From the NCBI GenBank assembly GCA_900617975.1, contig UZAE01014186.1, positions 1-16,170 on the forward strand: a stretch of 16,170 nt of DNA. Reading direction: 5' to 3'. The position numbers and the translations under genes were made by a program. This document shows, in pieces, positions 8,436-16,170 of the stretch. This DNA is from Rodentolepis nana. Lineage: Eukaryota; Platyhelminthes; Cestoda; Cyclophyllidea; Hymenolepididae. The stretch's first letter is position 1; the number at the start of each line of letters is the position of its first letter. The notes under the pieces are model-generated. The model searched no databases, had not been told where the DNA came from, and saw only the letters and a program-made list of their open reading frames with translations.

Positions 8436-9582
8436 GGCAAAATATAATTGAACGGAATTTGTGTAATTTTCCTTTGACAATTTAAATTTACATGTGTGTA
8501 ATTATTGAAGACTGTAATTCTTAGTTAAACATAGGAGTGTTTCCTATTCTAAAGCAAAAATTCAGATTCCAAGGAGAATGAGTATTCCTATTAATTCGAT
8601 AAGTGTGTAAGAGTAGTGAAAAACCAAATAAGAAAGAAATTTTGTTTATTTTTTCTCCAGCCTTTTGCAACAAATTTTTATTCAATTTTGGAAGTTATTC
8701 AAGGATAAAAAATATTGCTCACATTGCTGATAATTAGGTAATAATAACAATAATGTAATCCAATAAAAAGCAAATAGTTGTGGGTCTTCTCCAAATTCTT
8801 TTCTGACATTTTCATTAATTACAAATAAGTGAACCGATAGCAGTGCTCTGTGACAGGAGAGGAGGAATTGTTGCCTAATTAACTCATTAAGCCTGATCTG
8901 TTTTTTTCTTCTTTGTTTTCCCAGAAATATTCATCTTGCATGGAAAAGGTACTTATATTCGCTCTAATATTTTCAATTTATCGTATTTTTTAAATTACGA
9001 GGTTTATTATGGCACCCGTAACTTAAAAATATCAATTCAAAAAAGTTTTTCTGGTAAATTTTATTTTGTCAGAGGGCGCATGCTTAGAGCTCATGAAAAA
9101 CTCATTTTTGAAAGAATACCTTATTACGGTTTTCGAGATTTTTTTAAATGATCTGTGGTGTATTGTCCACGTTATACATAGTATATTTGTAATATTTAAA
9201 GTAGGTATAATATCTTTTAATCAAGATACACGAGCATAATCTTTTCACTTCACTTTCAAAGTTATTGATATATATTTCCTATTAAAATGTAAATGAACTG
9301 GAAAATTTTATTTCTATTTTCAGGTGAAAATTTTCAAAGCGCTGGTATTACTTTTGTTAAAATTTTGTTGAACGCACAAACTGAACACTTATTCGTTTTA
9401 TCGATATGTATTACATAACTATCATTTCATTTTTCTGCTGCTTAACATGCAACAATCATTACTTAATTGATCAAGTCTATTACATTTTATTAAAATTTTG
9501 AGCTCAAAGAGTTTGGAGCAAATATTTAAATCCTATAGTGTTTCTTCAATGAAACCAGTTTTATTTTTGTTTCTGCTCTACT
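8436..9582. other. AT-rich spacer with splice-acceptor-like site
   Basis: No recognisable gene. A pyrimidine run ending TTTTCCCAG at 8901-8924 looks like a 3' splice site. It opens into a 75-codon frame ending at 9151 that matches nothing I know. A second acceptor-like TTTCTATTTTCAG lies at 9312-9324. With no donor or partner exon visible, I do not call a gene. Confidence 0.4.
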
Positions 9583-9594
9583 ACTTTCGCTCAA

Positions 9595-9907
9595 GGGGTG
9601 CGCGATAGACATATCTCCACGTGATGCACTCTGGGTAACGTTTACTCATACGACAGTTGACTTATGACTTTCAAACCATCATGACCCGACTTATGTCATA
9701 CTAGACCACTTCCAAAGTACTCACCTAGGCCTTTTCTCTGCCTTTGTGTCTGTCTGTCTCTTTTACATTTTGGGAATAACTCTTCTGTTCCCCCTCTCTA
9801 ATTTTTCCCCACTTTGATGTTCCTACCCTCTGCTAATACCGAAGTCAACTGAAGGGCTAATGACAATCATCAAAAAAGTCTGCCATTTGATATGAATAAA
9901 TAAATGC
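9595..9907 (+). mobile_element. GATAGAC retroposon copy 3
   Basis: A near full-length plus-strand copy, from GGGGTGCGCGATAGAC at 9595 to GCCATTTGATATGAATAAATAA. Flanks carry a 12-bp target duplication with two mismatches: ACTTTCGCTCAA at 9583-9594 and ACTTTCGCACAT at 9908-9919. The internal CTCTTTTAC segment is present once. No coding capacity is seen. Confidence 0.9.
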
Positions 9908-9919
9908 ACTTTCGCACAT

Positions 9920-10702
9920 TGAATACTTATTTTGTTTCTTCTCACACTTTTTTCCCAAATCATAAAACGCAACTGAATAAAAGCGTTTTAAAAGAAGCAT
10001 GCTTCCCACCCCCTAAAAGTGTCCTCTCTCCTTTCCCATCTTTATTTGTTGATGGATTCCTCCCGCATCTTCTGTGCATCTTTGCTTCGTGCACACCGAT
10101 TAATGTCATTTCTTTCTCCCACTCTTAAGGGAAGCGTTGATAATAGAGGTAAATTAATATTCTTATTAAGGTATTGTTATAGCCTTCCTTTCAGTTTTTA
10201 ATGCATTTTGGGGGGGGTGTTTTTATTTAAAATATATATTATATATATATATATATTAAAAAAAAAAAAGTTAAACTTCGCTACTACTTTTGCACATTTT
10301 TAGAAAAATGCTTCTTTTATAAATACTAATGACATTTCAGTCTGGCAGGAAAATTTGATGTGTTATTCATAAGAACAAATATATTGTCAAGCCCGAAATA
10401 CTAGCAAATGTTTACTTGTTATCAAATTCGACGATACATCCTTCCAACAATTTTGATCTGCCTAACAAAAGTTTACCGCTCTATTTTCTAAACTTGAAGG
10501 ACATATTTATTTTCAAACTTTATCAAATTTAAGCATTGTGGTTACGGTATTCCCGTTTTTAATTTCTTGACAAAAGTAGGCACTACACAAATCAGTTATA
10601 GGGACAAAGTACTCTTTCTGAAATTTTATCCGTCGATTTTTTATTGATTCCAGCAAGATCCGTTGTAATTTTAGTATTAGCGCTTTTGCTTCAATTAATT
10701 AA
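9920..10702. other. spacer with G8, (AT)n and A12 tracts
   Basis: No gene is recognised. Simple sequence is concentrated at 10210-10269: eight Gs, a TA-rich array at 10232-10257 and twelve As. The open frames at 9904-10128 and 10019-10201 begin in retroposon flank and show no known motif. Confidence 0.55.
10210..10269. repeat. compound simple repeat
   Basis: G8 at 10210-10217 is followed by T-rich sequence, an (AT)-rich run at 10232-10257 and A12 at 10258-10269. Confidence 0.9.
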
Positions 10703-10712
10703 GTTGAACCAT

Positions 10713-10997
10713 TTATTTATTTACATCAAATGGCAGACGTTGTGAAAGTTATCATTAGCCCTTTAGTTGACTTCAGGCTTCACAGAGGAGGAGGAACATC
10801 AAAGTGAAACAAGTCTAGAGGGAGAGGGGGAACAGAAGAGCGTTTCAAAGATGTAAAAGAGACTGACACAAAAGTGGAAAAGATGAGGTGAGTTACTGTG
10901 GAAGTAGTCGAATATGACATACAATGGGGTGAGGATAGTTTGAAGCCAGAAGTCAACTGACAGTTAATAGATATTTTGCCATATGAGTATACGTTGC
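10713..10997 (-). mobile_element. GATAGAC retroposon copy 4 (C), 5'-truncated
   Basis: This minus-strand copy has its (TAAA) tail at about 10713-10723 and its body running to ACGTTGC at 10997. It lacks the first 45 or so bases of the family (GGGGTGCGCGATAGAC through CCCTGG). The truncation is genuine because a perfect 10-bp target duplication, GTTGAACCAT, flanks it at 10703-10712 and 10998-11007. Truncation at the 5' end with perfect flanking repeats is the mark of incomplete reverse transcription during insertion. Its right portion, 10748-11039, is identical to 12123-12414. Confidence 0.93.
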
Positions 10998-11039
10998 GTT
11001 GAACCATAGAGATCTTGAAAGCACAAGGCCATACCTAAT
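10748..11039. repeat. 292-bp block identical to 12123-12414
   Basis: The two blocks match base for base without gaps, from inside the retroposon through its 5' end and 32 bp of unique flank beyond the GTTGAACCAT duplication. The match ends here only because of the N at 11040. Confidence 0.93.
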
Positions 11040-11040
11040 N
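11040..11040. other. single N at edge of duplicated block
   Basis: The N comes immediately after the last base of the 292-bp block. The other copy of that block continues with TGTGGGCACC at 12415, whereas this one continues with unrelated TCTTTGTGG. It is most simply a contig join. Confidence 0.8.
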
Positions 11041-11084
11041 TCTTTGTGGTACTAAGAAGTCTCCCATCAAGAACTTTCAAAATA

Positions 11085-11397
11085 GGGGGTATGCGATAGA
11101 CTTGCCTCCACATGGTGCACCCTGGGCAAAGTATACTCTTACGGCAACAAAGTCTATAAAAAAGCAGTTGACTTCTGACTTCGAACTAACATGACCCCAC
11201 TGCATGTCATATTCCACCACTTCCACAGTTCTCATCTTACCGTTTCTTTGCCTTCATGTCTGTCTGTCGCCTTTACATCGGGTGGTTCACTCTACTGTTA
11301 CCCCTCTCGACTTTGATGTTCCTCCTCCTCCTCTCTGTGAAGCCCGAAGTCAGCTAAAGGGCTAATGATTACTATCAAAGCGCCTGCCATTTGAATA
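11085..11397 (+). mobile_element. GATAGAC retroposon copy 5 (D)
   Basis: A plus-strand copy from GGGGGTATGCGATAGAC to GCCATTTGAATAA, with a very short tail. A 13-bp target duplication with one mismatch flanks it: AACTTTCAAAATA at 11072-11084 and AACTTTCAAACTA at 11398-11410. The CpG in the family motif CCACGTGG has become CCACATGG. It lies head-to-head with copy C. Confidence 0.92.
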
Positions 11398-11410
11398 AAC
11401 TTTCAAACTA

Positions 11411-11778
11411 GAATATTTAACTGAATTTTCTCCTTCAGGGCAACTGAATTTGGTTAAATTATCATGGACTCCAAAATAATTATTAAAAAAAAATTAGAGG
11501 AATTTAACTGACAGTGTAATATCGAAAATTGAGAGATATTCTGATACAAGCAGAACTCATTTGTAAGTTACAATTCGGATTGGCACTATTGAATACATTG
11601 AAAAGGAATGCAAATAAATTAGAGTGAAAATAAATTTTAGATTGACGGATTATTTTTCGACAGCAAAAATTAAAAGTTCACTTGGCAAAGAGTGTCCAGC
11701 AAAAAACCAATTCCGCTTCATTAAGGCTTAAAACACAGTTATTGAGAGATTCACAATTTGTCCATATTCGCAGTGAAA
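11411..11778. other. unique AT-rich spacer
   Basis: No gene or repeat is recognised between the target duplication of copy D and the start of the 374-bp duplicated block. Confidence 0.6.
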
Positions 11779-12152
11779 CATCGCGTTAATACTTCAGATC
11801 TAAATATTTTAAAATATACTTCTATATTTTTTATTTGCAGTTATATATATATAATAAAATTATATTCTCTTAAGATTGACATGCTGATATTCCAACCAGG
11901 ATACCGTAAACTTTAATAGTTAAGATAAAAATTTCAAACTATGATTGAAAGAAAATTTTAGACAAATAGTTGTTTCGTGATTGAAAATGTGAAAAATTTT
12001 ATGTTATGCGACTTCTTGGCACATTCGGTTGCAAACAAGTAACAGGAATCGTACACTTTGTACCCCAAATTACTAACTTATTTATATTTATTTATTTATA
12101 TCAAATGGCAGGCGTCTTGTTGGTTATCATTAGCCCTTTAGTTGACTTCAGG
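11779..12152. repeat. 374-bp block identical to 12758-13131
   Basis: It begins CATCGCGTTAATAC and runs without gaps through unique flank, the CCAAATTACTAACTT target duplication (12065-12079) and the tail half of a retroposon. The other copy starts at the base after the N at 12757, so its upstream limit is set by a contig edge. Confidence 0.93.
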
Positions 12153-12372
12153 CTTCACAGAGGAGGAGGAACATCAAAGTGAAACAAGTCTAGAGGGAGA
12201 GGGGGAACAGAAGAGCGTTTCAAAGATGTAAAAGAGACTGACACAAAAGTGGAAAAGATGAGGTGAGTTACTGTGGAAGTAGTCGAATATGACATACAAT
12301 GGGGTGAGGATAGTTTGAAGCCAGAAGTCAACTGACAGTTAATAGATATTTTGCCATATGAGTATACGTTGC
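12080..12372 (-). mobile_element. GATAGAC retroposon copy 6 (A), recombinant hybrid
   Basis: This minus-strand copy is a mosaic. Up to 12152 it and its left flank equal copy B (13059-13131 plus flank). From 12123 it and its right flank equal copy C (10748-10997 plus flank). The switch lies within a 30-bp segment common to all three (12123-12152). Its flanks do not match each other: on the left is CCAAATTACTAACTT, the target duplication of B, and on the right GTTGAACCAT, that of C. It therefore did not arise by its own insertion. It came from recombination between B-like and C-like copies, or from a chimeric assembly. Confidence 0.93.
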
Positions 12373-12414
12373 GTTGAACCATAGAGATCTTGAAAGCACA
12401 AGGCCATACCTAAT
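12123..12414. repeat. 292-bp block identical to 10748-11039
   Basis: This is the right half of the hybrid retroposon and its flank. It continues past 12414 into unique sequence that the other copy lacks because of the N at 11040. Confidence 0.93.
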
Positions 12415-12715
12415 TGTGGGCACCAAGTAGAATAGTGAATAAGACTAGCATGGATAATCCAATGCATATAAGGGTCGGAAACTCTCAACCAATACTCAAA
12501 GCCGCAGAATGTTTCCCTAGGTGTTAGGAGGGTTTGTGATATACCTTACATAATTAACAAAATTAATATTTTTTAATTGAATATTTTTATATGGCTCCCT
12601 ATTCGTATGGCTATCTTATTTGCTCATAAAGCTTTATTCAAAGCATGAGTCATTACGGATTTGAAAAAAATATACCTGGTTTGGCAGCTTTCAAATTTTG
12701 AAGTTTGCACAAATC

Positions 12716-12755
<40 letters not shown>

Positions 12756-12756
12756 A
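12415..12756. other. unique spacer ending in (AT)16
   Basis: There is no gene here. The stretch ends in a dinucleotide run at 12721-12752 that leads directly to the N at 12757, a typical place for an assembly to stop. Confidence 0.65.
12721..12752. repeat. (AT)16 microsatellite
   Basis: An uninterrupted AT dinucleotide run a few bases before the N at 12757. Confidence 0.95.
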
Positions 12757-12757
12757 N
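12757..12757. other. single N at edge of duplicated block
   Basis: It lies between the (AT)16 run and the first base of the 374-bp block. Sequence before it (ATATACAA) differs from the sequence before the other copy of the block (CAGTGAAA), so it marks a contig edge. Confidence 0.8.
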
Positions 12758-13131
12758 CATCGCGTTAATACTTCAGATCTAAATATTTTAAAATATACTT
12801 CTATATTTTTTATTTGCAGTTATATATATATAATAAAATTATATTCTCTTAAGATTGACATGCTGATATTCCAACCAGGATACCGTAAACTTTAATAGTT
12901 AAGATAAAAATTTCAAACTATGATTGAAAGAAAATTTTAGACAAATAGTTGTTTCGTGATTGAAAATGTGAAAAATTTTATGTTATGCGACTTCTTGGCA
13001 CATTCGGTTGCAAACAAGTAACAGGAATCGTACACTTTGTACCCCAAATTACTAACTTATTTATATTTATTTATTTATATCAAATGGCAGGCGTCTTGTT
13101 GGTTATCATTAGCCCTTTAGTTGACTTCAGG
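12758..13131. repeat. 374-bp block identical to 11779-12152
   Basis: It is gap-free and identical to 11779-12152 over unique flank and the tail half of a retroposon. The match ends at 13131, where GGCCTCAC replaces GGCTTCAC. Confidence 0.93.
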
Positions 13132-13393
13132 CCTCACAGAGGGGAAGGGACATCAAATTGAAATAAAGTCGACAGGGGGGGGGAACAGAAGAGTGTTTCA
13201 AAGATGTAAGAGACAAACACAAAGGTAGAACAAAGGTGAGGTGAGTACTGTGGAAGTATTCGAATATGACATACAGGGGGAGGGGTGATGGTAGTTTGAA
13301 GTGAGAAGTCAACTGCCAGTCAATAGACTTTTTTGCCGTATGAATATACGTTGCCCAGGGTGCATCACGTGGAGGTAAGTCTATCCCACACCG
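13059..13393 (-). mobile_element. GATAGAC retroposon copy 7 (B), full length
   Basis: A minus-strand copy with an AAAT-type tail at about 13059-13080 and its 5' end at CCACACCG near 13393. A perfect 15-bp target duplication, CCAAATTACTAACTT, lies at 13044-13058 and 13394-13408, which makes its boundaries the firmest in the window. All family blocks are present, including the CCACGTGG motif (minus strand) and the pyrimidine-rich centre. It stands head-to-head with copy E, 30 bp away. Confidence 0.95.
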
Positions 13394-13423
13394 CCAAATT
13401 ACTAACTTTATGTGTCAAAAATG

Positions 13424-13742
13424 GATCCGCAATAGACTTACATCCACGTGGTGCAAGCTGGACAACGTATACTTAAACGGCAAAAAGTCTATAAACTGGA
13501 AGCTGACTTCAGACCTTAAGCTACCATGACCCCACTGAATGTCATATTCTACCACTTTTACGGTACTCACTTTACCTTTTCCTCCCTACCTTTGTGTTTG
13601 TCCGTCTCTTTTACAACTGTGAATCTCTCATCTGTTGTCCTTCACGACTTTTGTGACTTTAATGCTGTCTCCCCTCTCTGCGAAGCCCGAGGTCAACTGA
13701 AGGGCTACCGCTAACTATCAGAAAGCCTACCATTTGATTTAA
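13424..13742 (+). mobile_element. GATAGAC retroposon copy 8 (E), diverged
   Basis: A plus-strand copy starting at GATCCGCAATAGAC and ending at CCATTTGATTTAA. It is more diverged than its neighbours in several blocks. A degraded target duplication is possible: ATGTGTCAAAAATG at 13410-13423 against ATGCTTCAAGTATG at 13743-13756, 10 of 14. This fits an older insertion. The open frame at 13526-13714 is a chance reading of it. Confidence 0.85.
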
Positions 13743-13756
13743 ATGCTTCAAGTATG

Positions 13757-15842
13757 CCGACTACTAACTTTACATTTGTTGCAAACCAAACAATTGAATA
13801 ACCTCTCCTCCGGTAACTACCCAACTTTACACCCAATTTCCATTGATTAGTAGATAATATAAGTCGGGTAAGATTAAAGGATGAAAGAGGAGGGTTCTAA
13901 GATGTGGGATTAAGTTGGATTAAATCGCCTTGTGGCTTATGCTTCATCATTATCGCATTCATTACACCTAGTTATGACTTGGCATAGTCGCAGCCTCAGA
14001 AACAACCAGGTCCCCTGTGGAGATTTTGGTTTCAGTTGACTATTGATTAATGGTCAAAGAATTAACTTTTATTTAAGCAACTGGAATTTTAGAAGAATCG
14101 AATTGAATAGCAATAAATACGTCATGCTCATTTCATGCTTCGCATTGAGTACTAGAACGATTGGCATTAATAGTGGCAATTACCTTTGAGCAAAAAAAAC
14201 TTTGGCAGTGTTGACAGCTTTGACACTGTAAAAAAACAGATTTGTTCTCGCTGCGCGAAGCTATTTCATATGTATCCCCGTTTCCCTCACTTTTTTCATC
14301 AATACCTCTTGAAATGTTTTTTTTCCTTTTTAGCCTACTGTAGTGATTTTACTTCCGAAATGAATCCTGTCGTCCGCTAAATTCCAAACTTATCTTTATG
14401 CTCAATAACTTTGGTCCATAAGTTTTTTATCTATCTATAAATATCCTGTTATCAACGCTAACTAACTTCTATCAAATGAGGATTGGAAGTAAGGAAGAAT
14501 ATCTGATTTTCTTTCTTAATACGCCGATAACTTACACTACAAAAAGGACTTACAAAATTGGAGCCAAGAGAGGGATATAAAATCGAACTTTTAAAATTTT
14601 ATTGATTTAATAGTTTGGAGTAATTGTCGAAACACTCCTAATTTCAGCATGATCTTAAATTAGTCCTATATCTTCATGGATTACCACTTCTGAATCCACC
14701 CATTTGTGAGGCAATAAAATACTCGAAGGTAAAAAACCTTGATTGAAGTAGACAGTGAAAATATTCATCATCATCATCAATATCTGTAAATCGGCTTTAC
14801 CAGCTATGAAAGAGTGGTTTGTCGAAGCCGTTCCTTGTCGAGAGATTGGATTTAAATGAGCCCCAACAACGTACGTGATCGCTGTCCAATTAATTAGCTA
14901 AAAATGTACTGATCATTTTCGAGACTTGGCGGGCGGACAGGCAAAGATGGGAGGTCTAAAAAAGAAAACACGAGAAATGAAGGAATTAAATCATCAAAGT
15001 TGTGCTTATGGGTGGCCAATTGTTATTAACTTGGTATTTTCTAATTATATGCTAAAAGTAGTAGACATTTATACCCCCTGAGAAAGCTAACTAATATTCA
15101 AAATTGTTCTGAAGTTGATGAGTGGGAAAAAACATTTTAAGGCGTAACATTTTAAATGGCATGTCTTAGTAAAAAGTAATATCACAAGTTTTTAGAAGGA
15201 AAGGTCAATTTATTAATATGTCTATGAAGCTGGAGAACATCAGTAACTCTCTCGCAGGGAACTTTATAGTTGAATTAATTAACTTAATTGGCTGAAATTG
15301 ATCATTTCCTGTTGATTGGCCTGGATCTATTGGAATTGAGCTGCTCTGTGAAAGGCAGTAAAAAAATAATCCTTATAAAAGCAGAATAATTAGAGTACGA
15401 TGCCAATCTAAGTCTCACCAAACCAAATTCTCACTTTTCTCATATTCACATTTTAATAATGGCAATATTGAAAATTTTTAAATTACCGTTTTGACATGAC
15501 CTTATGATTAAACGTAAAATGTACTTGGCTTGCAGAAGAACTGAAATAACGAATCAGAAAGGCCTATACTTTCAGTCCCATCGACCAATTAGAATGGTTA
15601 TTTGCCATTCAACCACTCAATCATATTATTCATCCTCCCTCCAAGGGTAAAGATTCAACCAGTTTCCGAGAGTCTGCGGATAACATCAATTAACTTAAAT
15701 AAACGGCGCGGATAGTCTGGTTTTTCTTTCCCTCCCACCCCCCCTTCGCTCTCCCACGGTTTACGATTGAGCTCTTGCATCTGAGTACCTTTTCTCAGGT
15801 CACTTGAAAGTCTAGTGGGTTTTATATTATTTCCCTATCTAT
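13757..15842. other. spacer without recognisable genes
   Basis: No coding or RNA gene is supported. Simple sequence includes (CAT)n at 14764-14780 and a C7-containing tract at 15730-15744. The frame at 14186-14380 begins at TTG and has no known motif. Confidence 0.55.
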
Positions 15843-15854
15843 ACAATTCAGTTT
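15843..15854 (+). repeat. left target duplication of retroposon copy F
   Basis: ACAATTCAGTTT recurs exactly at 16158-16169, directly after the retroposon tail. Confidence 0.92.
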
Positions 15855-16157
15855 GGCGGGGTGCGCGATAGACTTACCTCCTCGTGGTGCACCCTGGGCA
15901 ACGTATAATCATACGGCAAAAAGTCTATTAACCGGCAGTTGACTTCTCACTTCAAACTACCTCCCCCCACTGTATGTCATAGTCGGCCACTTCTATAGTA
16001 CTCGCCTTACCTTTTTTCTACCTTCGTATCTGTCTCTGAAGCACTCTTCTATTCCCCCTCTCGACTTTTTTCACTTTGATGTTCCTTCCCCTCTGTGAAG
16101 CTTGAAGTCAACTAAAGGGCTATTGATCACTATCAAAACGCCTGCCATTTGATATAA
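15855..16157 (+). mobile_element. GATAGAC retroposon copy 9 (F)
   Basis: A plus-strand copy with a perfect 12-bp target duplication (15843-15854, 16158-16169). It begins GGCGGGGTGCGCGATAGAC and ends GCCATTTGATAT just before the repeated target. It lacks the CTCTTTTACATCTG segment that is expanded in copy 2, reading GTATCTGTCTCTGAAGCAC instead. Its T6 run (CGACTTTTTTCAC) would tend to stop RNA polymerase III, so transcription of the family by that enzyme through its full length is doubtful. Confidence 0.93.
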
Positions 16158-16169
16158 ACAATTCAGTTT
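16158..16169 (+). repeat. right target duplication of retroposon copy F
   Basis: An exact repeat of 15843-15854, lying one base from the window end. Confidence 0.92.
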
Positions 16170-16170
16170 A

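Noticed and set aside
9595..9907. GATAGAC element as a DNA-type MITE
   Set aside because: Its ends are not inverted repeats, target duplications vary in length and sequence, and it has an A-rich tail. All of this points to retroposition.
10780..11007. 75-codon minus-strand frame found twice (also 12155-12382)
   Set aside because: The second occurrence is only the duplicated block. The frame lies in the retroposon, starts beyond its truncated end and is not kept in other copies.
15855..15960. Polymerase III A and B boxes in the retroposon head
   Set aside because: TGGTGCACCCTGG and ACTTCAAACT resemble the boxes only loosely (two mismatches in the second), and internal T runs would end transcription early.
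1..16170. CRISPR array, operon, defence system, tRNA or rRNA genes
   Set aside because: No regular spaced repeats, bacterial gene arrangement or RNA gene motifs were seen. The content is eukaryotic transposable-element sequence.

Overview
The window is AT-rich, non-coding eukaryotic DNA made mostly of transposable elements and their debris. I find no intact host gene, tRNA or rRNA. A mariner transposon, a non-LTR retrotransposon with a C-terminal RNase H domain and a dense family of short retroposons suggest an animal, most likely an arthropod. The sequence does not allow a finer call. Three lone N bases (7780, 11040, 12757) look like contig joins, and two of them bear on the main finding.

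Layout. Positions 1-392 are the 3' part of a mariner copy cut by the window edge. Positions 4794-6100 are a full-length mariner (TA target duplication, 26-bp inverted ends) with a dead transposase carrying D,D34D catalytic spacing. Both copies share a frameshift and an expanded C tract, and they are identical over 294 bp. Ten stretches carry all or part of a second repeat, here called the 'GATAGAC element'. It is about 300-335 bp, starts near GGGGTGCGCGATAGAC, and ends in GCCATTTGATATAAA followed by a short (TAAA)n tail. Copies lie at 1026-1320 (-), 7125-7779 (+), 9595-9907 (+), 10713-10997 (-), 11085-11397 (+), 12080-12372 (-), 13059-13393 (-), 13424-13742 (+) and 15855-16157 (+). Most have target-site duplications of 10-15 bp, so the family moves by retroposition. 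At 7946-8413 a 5'-truncated LINE fragment encodes part of an RNase H domain. It ends in the same 3' tail and has its own 22-23 bp target duplication, making that LINE the likely source of the element's mobilising machinery.

The most notable structure is at 10.7-13.4 kb. The element copy at 12080-12372 is a precise hybrid: its left half and left flank equal the copy at 13059-13393, and its right half and right flank equal the copy at 10713-10997. It carries one target duplication from each parent. This is the signature of recombination between directly repeated retroposons (tandem duplication or excised circle), or of a chimeric contig, since the N bases lie at the edges of the duplicated blocks.

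The remaining stretches hold microsatellites and C-rich tracts but no recognisable gene. The short open frames there look like chance or antisense readings of repeats.
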